From the NCBI GenBank assembly GCA_015222555.1, contig JADFVM010000274.1:1-12740 (forward strand): a stretch of 12,740 nt of DNA, in the 5' to 3' direction. A program made the translations under genes and the position numbers. Below, in pieces: positions 1 through 7,039 of the stretch (positions are counted from its first letter, which is position 1; the number at the start of each line of letters is the position of its first letter). Origin of the DNA: Pseudomonadota bacterium. Its GTDB lineage: Bacteria > Desulfobacterota > JADFVX01. The notes beneath the pieces were generated by a model. The model saw nothing but the letters and a program-made list of their open reading frames with translations, ran no database searches and was not told the DNA's origin.

Positions 1-5
1 AATAA

Positions 6-506
6 ATGAAAAAAAACTTCCGCAAAAAATCAACACCACAAAATATCTCAGGAATCCTGAATAGCCTCCTTGTAAGCAGGAAAATCAAGAAAAGGATTGA
101 TGACTGTAAGGCGATGGATTTGTGGGACAGCGTTGTGGGTGAAAAAATCGCGTCACGGACAGAGCCCTTTGCTTTAAGGGATGGCGTCCTCAAGGTTTAC
201 GTCTCCGACCATGGCTGGCTGCAGGAGCTTCAGTTTCTTAAGGAAGAGATCAAAGACAAGTTAAATGAAGCGCTGGGTAAGGATAGTATAGAAAATCTTT
301 ATTTTAAGCTCGGGACGGTGAAGGAGAAAGAGAAAGAGGCTGTTGAGCCTTCTCTTTCAGAACAGCTAAAGAAAGTCACATTGACTAAAAAGGAAAAAGA
401 AGAAATTTCAGCCCTCGTTGATAAGGTTGAAAATAAAGAAATAAAAGAGGCGATTAAAAAGGTTTTGACTAAAGAGGCGAAGCGCAAAAAAATAACGTCA
501 GGCTAA
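6..506 (+). CDS. DUF721 / DciA-like protein
   Basis: The 166-residue product resembles the DUF721 family, which includes DciA, a protein that helps load the replicative helicase in many bacteria lacking DnaC. Roughly residues 13-105 show the family pattern: an N-terminal helix (ISGILNSLL), then an LWDSVVGEKIASRTEP segment, then a short beta region (GVLKVYVSDHGWLQELQFL). The last 60 residues are very rich in lysine and glutamate and are probably helical or disordered. The start is well fixed because an in-frame TAA lies directly before the ATG, at 3-5. The upstream context is cut off by the window edge, so a ribosome site cannot be judged. A role in replication is inferred from the family only; nothing next to it in the window is a replication gene. 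Confidence 0.8.
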   Translation: MKKNFRKKSTPQNISGILNSLLVSRKIKKRIDDCKAMDLWDSVVGEKIASRTEPFALRDGVLKVYVSDHGWLQELQFLKEEIKDKLNEALGKDSIENLYFKLGTVKEKEKEAVEPSLSEQLKKVTLTKKEKEEISALVDKVENKEIKEAIKKVLTKEAKRKKITSG

Positions 507-526
507 TCCCTCCTGATCTCACTTTA

Positions 527-590
527 TCCTTCGACAATGTCTATCCTGAGCGTGCCGAGGGACTCAGGATGACCAAAGGGGGATGAAGGA
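527..590. repeat. Nested hairpin repeat downstream of DUF721 gene
   Basis: An outer 6-bp pair (TCCTTC at 527-532 with GAAGGA at 585-590) surrounds an inner 8-bp pair (ATCCTGAG at 543-550 with CTCAGGAT at 563-570). The TCCTTCGACA...CTCAGGATGA wording resembles a dispersed intergenic repeat seen in many bacterial genomes (from memory, not searched). No T-run follows it on either strand, so I do not call it an intrinsic terminator, although it could stabilise the 3' end of the upstream transcript. Confidence 0.5.
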
Positions 591-628
591 CATCCTTACT
601 AATCCTCCCCCACCAAGAAGAGGAAACC

Positions 629-688
629 AGGGTCACATCTTAACTATTAAGTTTTGCTCCTTTTGCTTAATAATTAAGATGTGACCCT
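629..688. repeat. REP/MITE-like 23-bp inverted repeat
   Basis: Two 23-nt arms (629-651 and 666-688) are inverted copies with one mismatch and are separated by a 14-nt T-rich loop (652-665). The arm begins AGGGTCACATCTTAA. Such GGGTCA-starting palindromes resemble those mobilised by REP-associated tyrosine (Y1) transposases, but no transposase is present, so this would be a non-autonomous copy. No T-run follows on the + strand, so termination is not its obvious role. Confidence 0.65.
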
Positions 689-791
689 AGATACTCTAGA
701 TATTTTATAGATACTTCTTGTGATAGGTGCTAATAAATAGATGGTTTTTCCTGGATTTATATTAACGTTTAAGAGGGCGATTATAAGCAAA

Positions 792-1427
792 ATGATAAAT
801 AGGAAGTTTTTTGAAATAATAATAGCAGGTATTCTTTTTCTGATACTTTCATTTAATATTAGTTCTGCTGAAACTCAGATAGATGATAAAGGCTGGTTTA
901 CAGGGATCTTTACTGGATATGCTTCTACAAAGGTGGAAACTAATAATGTTTTTACTCAAAATAATAATACTGTTATATATGGCCTCTATGGAGGTTATAA
1001 TTTTACTAAATGGTTTGGTTTAGAGGGTAAGTTTATGGCTACCGATGATGTAGCAGATAATAGAACCGATCTAAAACATGCGAAGTTTTCTTCAATAATA
1101 CTTACACCAAAATTGACCTACCGATTTAATGATAGAAACTCTATGTTTTTTAAAACCGGGATTGCATGGCTGGTTTATACTGAGGAATATGAGGGTTTTT
1201 GGTCTACTCGAAGGCAGCTTAATAAATTTGGTAAATATTATTGGAGGGGCGGTGTAATACCCTTATCTATAGGTATGCAAATTGATATAGTAAAAGGATT
1301 GAAGTGTCGTATCAGTTATGATCGTATGGCTGGACAACTGAATGCTGATAGTACATTTAAAGGTAGATTACCTAACGTTAACGTAGAATTAAACCAGGTA
1401 TTAGCCGGTTTACACTATCAATTTTAA
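792..1427 (+). CDS. Outer-membrane beta-barrel protein
   Basis: A secreted protein of 211 residues, probably a small eight-stranded-type barrel of the OmpA-like/OMP_b-brl kind. It opens with a typical signal peptide (MINRKFFEIIIAGILFLILS, cleavage probably after ISSA). Alternating polar and aromatic strands follow (GWFTGIFTGYAS, TVIYGLYGGYNFTKWFGLEGKF, LTPKLTYRF, CRISYDRMAG), and the last strand ends HYQF, the C-terminal Phe used for barrel assembly. I chose the ATG at 792 over the in-frame ATG at 741 because it puts the signal peptide at the N-terminus; neither has a strong ribosome site. The gene is markedly AT-rich: three 60-base lines counted by hand (from 841, 961 and 1021) gave 30, 27 and 40% GC, against 57% for a line inside zwf. 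Its ligand and function are unknown. Confidence 0.75.
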   Translation: MINRKFFEIIIAGILFLILSFNISSAETQIDDKGWFTGIFTGYASTKVETNNVFTQNNNTVIYGLYGGYNFTKWFGLEGKFMATDDVADNRTDLKHAKFSSIILTPKLTYRFNDRNSMFFKTGIAWLVYTEEYEGFWSTRRQLNKFGKYYWRGGVIPLSIGMQIDIVKGLKCRISYDRMAGQLNADSTFKGRLPNVNVELNQVLAGLHYQF

Positions 1428-1567
1428 TGAACTGCCGGGAACTGTGCCCATGATACAGGTAATGCTTAAAATTAGGCAGACACTTCCACGTTTTCTTTAA
1501 TTCAAGCAGTAATCCTCAAAAATCCCATTCACAAAGTTATTTAGTAGTAGGAAAGCATCATTGCAGA

Positions 1568-2299
1568 TTATTTGTACATTTTTTTAATTTCCGGCGTATA
1601 GTTCCCCTCACGGTCGTAAATGTAAAGGGGGGCTAACACTTCCATCTCTGCCCCGCCCCTCTTTATCCCCTCCATGAGAACGAGCTTTGCCTTCTCGCCC
1701 ATTCTGGAATGAACAAGTTGCATTCTTTTCGGCTCAAAGCCTCTATTCTTTAGGCCTGTTATGAGATCGGCAAGCCGTTTGGCCGGAAAAATGATGAAGA
1801 TACGTCCGCGGTATCTGACAGCATAGGCAGCGGCGGAGAGAAAATCATCGAGGCTTGTTGAAATTTCATGCCTGGCTGCTGCCTTTTGGTCAGATGGATT
1901 AATTCTCCCGGAATCCGGCCTGCCATAGGGCGGGTTTGCAAGAGCAATCTCAAAGGACTCCACATCAACATGGGCCTTAATCTCCCTGACATCACCCTGC
2001 ACAATTGTAATTCTCTGTATCAGCCCGTTCAGTTCAACACTTCTTTTAGCCATCCCGGCAGTTTCACGATCTATTTCAAGACCTGTAATATGGCTCTCTG
2101 GATTCTTCCAGGATAGAACAAGGGGGATGACTCCACAGCCCGTGCCCAAGTCAATTATCCTGTCACGCTTTTTTGTGCCTGCAAAATTGGCAAGAAGGAT
2201 GGCATCGATAGAAAAGCGGTAGCCCTCTTTTTTCTGGATGATTTTCAGTTTCCCGTGGAGGAGGTCTTCAACCACTTCATTGGATTCGTCATTTTCCAT
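1568..2299 (-). CDS. TrmN6-like tRNA(adenine-N6)-methyltransferase
   Basis: A Rossmann-fold SAM-dependent methyltransferase of the TrmN6/YfiC group, which in E. coli makes m6A37 in tRNA1(Val). Visible motifs are the SAM-binding DLGTGCGVIPL (about residues 50-60), the acidic end of strand 2 (GLEID, 73-77), QGDV (101-104) and the catalytic NPPY (122-125) typical of N6-adenine methylases. YRFSIDAILLANF (27-39) is the usual N-terminal signature. Length (243 aa) matches the family. An in-frame TTG at 2326 would add nine residues but has no Shine-Dalgarno sequence. The ATG at 2299 is preceded by AAAGG at close spacing and AGGAG slightly farther away, so I prefer it. The gene stands alone, divergent from the flavoprotein gene. 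Methyltransferase class is secure; exact target base is by analogy. Confidence 0.85.
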   Translation of the reverse strand: MENDESNEVVEDLLHGKLKIIQKKEGYRFSIDAILLANFAGTKKRDRIIDLGTGCGVIPLVLSWKNPESHITGLEIDRETAGMAKRSVELNGLIQRITIVQGDVREIKAHVDVESFEIALANPPYGRPDSGRINPSDQKAAARHEISTSLDDFLSAAAYAVRYRGRIFIIFPAKRLADLITGLKNRGFEPKRMQLVHSRMGEKAKLVLMEGIKRGGAEMEVLAPLYIYDREGNYTPEIKKMYK

Positions 2300-2459
2300 G
2301 GCAACCTTTAACTCTCCTGTCTCCAATTTGAAGGATTAATTAATACTGCTGGAGTGAATCTAATGTTGACTATTATTATCATACATACAGGTGGTAATTT
2401 AAGCGTTTTCTGTTAGACTTTTACAATGACTTCAAAGTTTTTGATTTAAGAGGTGAGTC

Positions 2460-3893
2460 GTGAAGAAATATGATCTCGTCATTATAGGCGGTGGTGTGGG
2501 TGGCCTTGTAACATCGGTAGGGGCTTCTCAGATGGGAGCCAGTGTGGCGCTCATTGATAAGGCATCATTGGGTGGCGATTGTCTTCATCATGGCTGCGTG
2601 CCCACTAAAAGGCTGGTCCATTCAGCAAAAATAGCCTCTTTAGTCCGGCGCGGGGAAGAGTTTGGTCTTGAGGGCGAGCCATTAAGAGTCAATTTCGGGA
2701 AAGTGATGGCGCAGATGAGAAAGGTTCAGGATACCATCGCTGTCAATGATGATCCCGAACGTTTCAGGAAGATGGGAATCAATGTCATTTTTGGCAGTGG
2801 ACAATTTATAGACAGCCATACGTTTGAGGTCAATGGTGAAAAGATCAGGGGGCGGAAATTTCTCATCGCCACCGGTTCAAGCCCGGTTATCCTTCCCATC
2901 CCGGGCCTTAAAGAGGCAGGTGCGCTTACTAATGTGACGGCATTAAAGCTGGAGAAACTGCCTGAGTCGATAGCCATCCTCGGTGCCGGTCCCATCGGAA
3001 TGGAATTTGCCCAGGTCTTTCATCGTCTTGGATCAAAGGTGACGGTAATAGAAAAGATGGGTCAGATCCTGCCCCGGGAGGATGAGGAACTTTCCAATAA
3101 GCTGGAGGAAATCCTTGCAAAAGAAGGGATGGAAATTGTCACCTGCACCGAAGTGAAGGAAGTCAAGGTGGAGAGGAGCAAGAAGATCATCGCTGCCAGC
3201 TGTCCGACGGGTGACAAGACATTCACCGTAGATGAAGTGATGATTGCCATCGGCCGTGCGCCCAATGTGGACGGCCTGAACCTGGAGGCTGCCGGTGTGG
3301 AGTATGACAGGCGAAAGGGCATCAAAATCGACGAAACCTTGCGCACAACGGCGAAAAATATTTATTCCTGCGGTGACGTGGCAGGGCCTTATGCCTTTAC
3401 CCATACGGCGGAATATCAGGCCGGACTGGTTATCAGTAATGCGCTTTTTCCTTTAGTGAACAGAAAGGCCGATTACCGCGTTGTCCCCTGGGTGACCTAT
3501 ACGGACCCTGAACTGGGACGGGTGGGACTGACAGAAGATGAGGCGAAGGACAAATATGGTGAGTCAAATATCTCTGTTTACCGTTTTCACTTCAGCGATG
3601 TGGACAGAGCCATTATTGAGGGTGAAGGACAGGGCATGATAAAACTTATATGTGATAAGAAAAACCGTCTTATCGGCGCCCATCTTCTTGGGCCTCATGC
3701 CGGTGAACTGCTGCATGAGTATGTGCTGGCCATGAAAGCAAAACTTCCTATTACAACTATCTCGCAGACCATACATGTTTATCCGACGCTCTCGCAGGCG
3801 GTTAAGCGGGCCTGTGATCAATATTACAAGGAAAAGCTTTTTACGGGCTGGTTCCCGAAAGTGGCGAGGTGGCTCATCAAGCTTGGGACGTAA
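2460..3893 (+). CDS. Class I pyridine nucleotide-disulfide oxidoreductase
   Basis: A 477-residue FAD flavoprotein related to dihydrolipoamide dehydrogenase and mercuric reductase. It has an FAD dinucleotide fold (IIGGGVGG, 8-15), a redox disulfide CLHHGC (C41/C46), an NAD(P) fold (LGAGPIGMEF, 174-183) with acidic E198 favouring NAD, a second FAD motif (YSCGDVAG, 302-309) and the C-terminal dimer domain. In true lipoamide dehydrogenases the C-terminal motif reads H-x-H-P-T-L-S-E; here it is HVYPTLSQ (439-446), so the catalytic His is Tyr441 and the partner Glu is Gln446. It is therefore unlikely to be a lipoamide dehydrogenase. MerA also has Tyr at that position, but this protein lacks the MerA C-terminal Cys pair and N-terminal metal-binding domain. 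No 2-oxoacid dehydrogenase genes are nearby. GTG start, with AGAGGTG just upstream. Substrate unknown. Confidence 0.85.
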   Translation: MKKYDLVIIGGGVGGLVTSVGASQMGASVALIDKASLGGDCLHHGCVPTKRLVHSAKIASLVRRGEEFGLEGEPLRVNFGKVMAQMRKVQDTIAVNDDPERFRKMGINVIFGSGQFIDSHTFEVNGEKIRGRKFLIATGSSPVILPIPGLKEAGALTNVTALKLEKLPESIAILGAGPIGMEFAQVFHRLGSKVTVIEKMGQILPREDEELSNKLEEILAKEGMEIVTCTEVKEVKVERSKKIIAASCPTGDKTFTVDEVMIAIGRAPNVDGLNLEAAGVEYDRRKGIKIDETLRTTAKNIYSCGDVAGPYAFTHTAEYQAGLVISNALFPLVNRKADYRVVPWVTYTDPELGRVGLTEDEAKDKYGESNISVYRFHFSDVDRAIIEGEGQGMIKLICDKKNRLIGAHLLGPHAGELLHEYVLAMKAKLPITTISQTIHVYPTLSQAVKRACDQYYKEKLFTGWFPKVARWLIKLGT

Positions 3894-4014
3894 TTTAGGC
3901 GATAATTTGTCAGGCATTGTGTACAACCTGAAGTCATCAAGCCGTTCAATTTTATCAATAGTAGATTCCTTTCGAAGTTAATACTTCATAAAGAAGAGGA
4001 AATTTTACCTTAAA

Positions 4015-5550
4015 CTACAGCCCTCGCCACTGTCTCCCGTCCCTTGTCATCATTTCATCGGCCAGGCCAGGGCCTGAACTACCACAGTCATACATCTCAA
4101 CGGGACAAATGTTGGAATTTTTCTCAATGGCATCCAGCATTGGCGTCAGCAATCTCCACGTCGCATCGACGCCATCTTCGCGGACAAAGAGGGTATGATC
4201 TCCGGAGAGGCAATCGATTAGAACTCGCTCATAGGCATCAATACTCGCCCCTCTGTAAAAATCAGCATACTTGAAATCCATAATTACTTCTCTCAGGCCG
4301 CCCCTTGTGCCGGGCATCTTTGTCTGAAGGGTCAATTTAATTTCTTCATCAGGCTGGATGGTAAAAACAAGAACATTAGGCCCTATCTTCTCTTTAATAA
4401 AGTTCATGAAAAGAAGGTGGGGGACATCTTTGAACTGAATAGCAATTTCGGTGTGACGTTTTTTGAGGCGCTTTCCTGACCTGAGATAAAAGGGGACGCC
4501 TTTCCATCGCCAGTTGTCGATGTAAAGTTTGAGCGCCGCATAGGTTGGCGTTTGTGAGCCTGGCTTTACACCTTCCTCCTCCCTATAGGCCGGGAACTGT
4601 TCTCCCTCCATTTCTCCCTGTGAATACTGTCCCACAACAAGGTGGTTCCTGAGATTATCAAGTGAAACAGGTCGCACAGATTTATAGACCTTTACCTTCT
4701 CATCGATCACTGAATTGGCTTCGAAGGCTGCGGGTGGCTCCATGGCAGTGAGAGCAAGGAGCTGCATCATATGGTTCTGAAACATATCCCTTAAGACGCC
4801 GGCGTTGTCGTAATAGCCTGCCCTATGCTCAACTCCCAGCGTTTCTGCTGCAGTAATCTGCACATGATCTATATACTGCCTGTTCCATATCGGTTCAAAT
4901 ATGGCATTGGCAAAGCGGAACATCAAAATGTCCTGAACGGTCTCCTTCCCAAGATAGTGATCGATTCTGTAAATCTGATCTTCACTGAAATAGCGATGGA
5001 CCTGTTCATTCAACCTGCCAGCGCTCTCCAGATCCCGCCCGAAAGGTTTTTCTATGACGATTCTGCGCCAGCCCCCATCCTGGGCGGAAAGCCCGATATT
5101 CTCAGAAATGATGGAATATGTCGTGGGAGGCGTGGAGAGATAATAGATTCGGTTCCCACCCGGTACGCCAACGTCCTCCAGCTTTCTGAGCTTTTCAGAT
5201 AGCACTTTATAGGTTTTGACATTGCCATAATCGAGGGGATGATAATAAATAAAATTAACAAATTTATTGAGGCTGTCTTCATCCAGTGGGCAGTTACTGC
5301 CAATCCTGAGGGCCTCGGTTACCTTGATCCTGAATTGAGCATCGTCCATTTTCGTCCTGGCTACACCCAGGATAATAAATTCTTCAGGGAGAAGGTTGTT
5401 GATGAAGAGGCAATAGAGAGAGGGGATCAGTTTGCGCATCGTCAGGTCACCGGATGCGCCAAAGATGATAATAGCGCTGGGATCGGAAACCCGCTCGATT
5501 TCACGGGCTGAATTCTCTTCTGTTTCGGATAACTTTATTAGCGGTTCCAA
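4015..5550 (-). CDS. zwf: Glucose-6-phosphate 1-dehydrogenase
   Basis: Oxidises glucose-6-phosphate to 6-phosphogluconolactone with NAD(P)+, the entry step of the oxidative pentose phosphate pathway, in the cytosol. The 511-residue protein has the nucleotide-binding GASGDL (31-36), EKPFG (167-171), the active-site signature RIDHYLGKE (195-203, with the Asp-His pair) and the general-base His at 260 in RDMFQNH. The C-terminus ends in the family-typical RDGRQW. The start is TTG, unusual but well supported: AGGAGG lies eight bases upstream and no ATG with a comparable site occurs near the N-terminus. It lies 219 bp behind gnd on the same strand, so they may be cotranscribed; the gap holds several palindromes, including a hairpin just before this gene's ribosome site. 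Confidence 0.96.
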   Translation of the reverse strand: MEPLIKLSETEENSAREIERVSDPSAIIIFGASGDLTMRKLIPSLYCLFINNLLPEEFIILGVARTKMDDAQFRIKVTEALRIGSNCPLDEDSLNKFVNFIYYHPLDYGNVKTYKVLSEKLRKLEDVGVPGGNRIYYLSTPPTTYSIISENIGLSAQDGGWRRIVIEKPFGRDLESAGRLNEQVHRYFSEDQIYRIDHYLGKETVQDILMFRFANAIFEPIWNRQYIDHVQITAAETLGVEHRAGYYDNAGVLRDMFQNHMMQLLALTAMEPPAAFEANSVIDEKVKVYKSVRPVSLDNLRNHLVVGQYSQGEMEGEQFPAYREEEGVKPGSQTPTYAALKLYIDNWRWKGVPFYLRSGKRLKKRHTEIAIQFKDVPHLLFMNFIKEKIGPNVLVFTIQPDEEIKLTLQTKMPGTRGGLREVIMDFKYADFYRGASIDAYERVLIDCLSGDHTLFVREDGVDATWRLLTPMLDAIEKNSNICPVEMYDCGSSGPGLADEMMTRDGRQWRGL

Positions 5551-5558
5551 TCTGTTAA

Positions 5559-5564
5559 CCTCCT
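5559..5564 (-). promoter_or_regulatory. Shine-Dalgarno deciding the TTG start of zwf
   Basis: The minus strand reads AGGAGG, a near-perfect ribosome site, eight bases before the TTG at 5550. This is why a TTG was accepted as the zwf start. Confidence 0.8.
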
Positions 5565-5572
5565 CATGAACC

Positions 5573-5609
5573 CCCTCTCGCCCGGTGTGAGAAGGCCGGG
5601 GTGAGAGGG
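5573..5609. repeat. Hairpin repeat in the zwf leader
   Basis: CCCTCTC (5573-5579) pairs with GAGAGGG (5603-5609), and inside it CCCGG (5581-5585) pairs with CCGGG (5596-5600), giving a roughly 12-bp GC-rich stem with a small bulge and a 10-nt loop. The C/T- and G/A-rich wording resembles a common dispersed intergenic repeat. In zwf mRNA it would lie about nine bases upstream of the ribosome site. On the + strand it is followed by an A/T-rich stretch, but no + strand gene leads into it. Confidence 0.55.
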
Positions 5610-5640
5610 AACTTTATTTATTTAATTAATCATTGAAATC

Positions 5641-5762
5641 CCCGTCCTATGGGTGGGGTCAGAGTTGAAAGGCTTTGCCGTACAGATTCTTCCTTTTCTT
5701 TGGCGGCCAAAGCAAAGGAAGGAAAGCCCTTTTAGGGCTAAACCAAAGCCCCGTCCTTTGGG
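5641..5762. repeat. Cluster of short palindromes between gnd and zwf
   Basis: Several structured pieces are packed together. A near-direct repeat (CCCGTCCTATGGG at 5641-5653 and CCCGTCCTTTGGG at 5750-5762, one difference) flanks the cluster. Between them, 5691-5719 is a 13-bp inverted repeat with one mismatch and a 3-nt CGG loop (TTTGGCGGCCAAA core), and 5725-5739 is a perfect 6-bp hairpin (AGCCCT/AGGGCT). A GGGGTCAGAGTT piece at about 5655-5666 recalls the GGGTCA palindrome at 629. Read from gnd, the small hairpin is followed by a pyrimidine-rich tract (TTCCTTCC), so it might act as a weak, leaky terminator. Confidence 0.6.
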
Positions 5763-5769
5763 CGATTGC

Positions 5770-6741
5770 TTACTTCCCCTTGTCAGCTTTAGCATGCAAG
5801 ACTCTCCCTGCACCGGCGGATTTTTTGCCGCTATCTTCGCCCTTTTTGACAACGGCATGACCTCCAAACTCTCTTCTCATTGCTGCCAGAACTCTATCCC
5901 CGAATGTGTTTTCCATGCGGGACCGAAAACGCTCAAAAAGAGCGAGAGTAATGACAGGGGCCGGAACGCCGGTCTCGACGGCCTGCTGCACCGTCCAGCG
6001 TCCTTCTCCTGAATCTTCAACATAGCCTTCAATCTCATTGAGTAGAGGATCTTTTTTGAATGCATCTTCACACAGTTCAAGAAGCCAGGATCGGACTACA
6101 CTGCCTCTGTTCCAGAGATGTGAAACCTCTTCCATCTTCAGGTCGTCGCCATAGGGTGACGCTTTTAAGATTTCAAAGCCTTCGGCATAGGCTTGCATCA
6201 TGCCATACTCGACACCGTTATGCACCATTTTGACAAAATGTCCCGCGCCGACTGGCCCGCAATATAAATAACCTTCTTCCGGCGCCAGTGTCTTGAGGAG
6301 GGGTTCAATGTAATCAAAGCTTTCCTTCGGGCCGCCCACCATGGTGCAATAGCCCACTTCAAGCCCCCAGATACCGCCACTCACACCGGCATCGAGGTAA
6401 ACAAGTTCTTTTTTACCCAGTTCATCGGAACGCCTGATGTCATCCTTATAGTAGCTGTTGCCTCCTTCGATGACAATGTCTCCTTTAGCCAGAAGGTCGC
6501 TGAATTTTTCGATATGCTCATCCACTATACTGCCCGAAGGAAGCATGAGCCAGACCACTCTGGGAGACTCCAGCTTTTCTACGACCTCTTCAAGTGAGTA
6601 GGCGCCTGTCGCACCTTCCTTAACAAGTTCATCCGTTTTCGATCGACTTCGATTATAAACGATGACGTCATGCTCTCCACCGAGCAGGCGTCTTGCCATA
6701 TTTGCCCCCATGCGTCCTAAACCGACGATTGCTATCTGCAT
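5770..6741 (-). CDS. gnd: 6-phosphogluconate dehydrogenase (short form)
   Basis: Oxidatively decarboxylates 6-phosphogluconate to ribulose-5-phosphate. The 323-residue protein belongs to the short (about 300-335 aa) class rather than the roughly 470-residue E. coli type. It has a dinucleotide motif GLGRMG (7-12), VYNRS (28-32) at the cofactor-specificity site, EGGNS (92-96), DAGVSGG (117-123) and the catalytic GHFVKMVHNGVEYGMMQ segment with Lys171 and Asn175. FGGHA near the C-terminus is typical; after it comes a basic Lys/Gly/Ala-rich tail of about 30 residues that looks unstructured. An ATG at 6759 would add six residues, but the ATG at 6741 has GGAGG five bases upstream and gives the family-typical MQIAIVGLGRMG opening. 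It precedes zwf on the same strand and diverges from glk. Cofactor preference is not settled. Confidence 0.95.
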   Translation of the reverse strand: MQIAIVGLGRMGANMARRLLGGEHDVIVYNRSRSKTDELVKEGATGAYSLEEVVEKLESPRVVWLMLPSGSIVDEHIEKFSDLLAKGDIVIEGGNSYYKDDIRRSDELGKKELVYLDAGVSGGIWGLEVGYCTMVGGPKESFDYIEPLLKTLAPEEGYLYCGPVGAGHFVKMVHNGVEYGMMQAYAEGFEILKASPYGDDLKMEEVSHLWNRGSVVRSWLLELCEDAFKKDPLLNEIEGYVEDSGEGRWTVQQAVETGVPAPVITLALFERFRSRMENTFGDRVLAAMRREFGGHAVVKKGEDSGKKSAGAGRVLHAKADKGK

Positions 6742-6746
6742 TTTTT

Positions 6747-6751
6747 CCTCC
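6747..6751 (-). promoter_or_regulatory. Shine-Dalgarno deciding the gnd start
   Basis: GGAGG on the minus strand lies five bases before the ATG at 6741. It falls inside the coding sequence if the upstream ATG at 6759 is used, so the shorter start is preferred. Confidence 0.8.
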
Positions 6752-6760
6752 AGGTTCATT

Positions 6761-6791
6761 TATATAAACGGTTGTTTGATTCCACTGTAAA
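6761..6791 (-). promoter_or_regulatory. Possible gnd-zwf promoter
   Basis: On the minus strand TTTACA (6786-6791, 5/6 to the -35 consensus) is followed 19 bases later by TATATA (6761-6766, 4/6 to the -10 consensus). The spacing is long and the resulting leader would be very short, so this is a weak call. Confidence 0.25.
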
Positions 6792-6805
6792 AAGTCTATT
6801 TTGCC

Positions 6806-6870
6806 ACAGAGGCCACCGAGAACACAGAGATAGCTAATTGTAATAAAAAATGTTTCTCGGTGGCCTCTGT
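6806..6870. repeat. Inverted repeat in the gnd-glk spacer
   Basis: A perfect 17-bp inverted repeat (6806-6822 with 6854-6870, ACAGAGGCCACCGAGAA) has a 31-nt loop. GCCACA at 6803-6808 is echoed as TGTGGC at 6877-6882. The CCACAGAGG...ACACAGAGA wording resembles a dispersed bacterial intergenic repeat family (from memory). It sits between two divergent promoter regions and could also be a cruciform or a protein-binding site. Confidence 0.6.
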
Positions 6871-7010
6871 TTGCTTTGTGGCTGAGAATAAAGCTTTTGC
6901 ATTAGAATATTGTTTGTTTCTTGAAATCTGTGAAAGAGTAATTTGTTGTTCAAAGGTTCAAATGTCTCACCTTAAGTCAACTCCAATTTTAATCTATTGT
7001 CAAGGGCAGG

Positions 7011-7039
7011 CTGAAAAGTATTATGCTATACTTTATAAT
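7011..7039 (+). promoter_or_regulatory. Candidate glk-pgi promoter
   Basis: A perfect TATAAT at 7034-7039 is preceded by CTGAAA (7011-7016, 4/6 to the -35 consensus) at 17-bp spacing. An overlapping alternative uses TTGTCA (6997-7002, 5/6) with TATGCT (7022-7027, 19-bp spacing). Either would give a leader of about 70-80 bases before the glk ATG. Confidence 0.45.

Noticed and set aside
527..688. CRISPR-like repeats in the 507-740 gap
   Set aside because: The two structures are different hairpins with no regular direct repeats or spacers.
2366..2394. TTGACT at 2366 as a -35 box for the flavoprotein gene
   Set aside because: No acceptable -10 sequence lies 15-19 bases downstream.
3033..3404. 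Overlapping minus-strand frames inside the flavoprotein gene
   Set aside because: They are antisense to conserved FAD/NAD-binding coding sequence and have no features of their own.
2460..3893. Mercuric reductase (merA) label for the flavoprotein
   Set aside because: No N-terminal metal-binding domain, no C-terminal vicinal cysteines and no other mer genes nearby.
3974..3987. GAAGT/ACTTC hairpin between the convergent flavoprotein and zwf genes as a terminator
   Set aside because: The stem is only five pairs, AT-rich and lacks a following T-run on either strand.
5653..6012. 119-codon frame on the + strand opposite the end of gnd
   Set aside because: It runs antisense to a clear gnd coding region and through palindromic repeats; no ribosome site or family resemblance.
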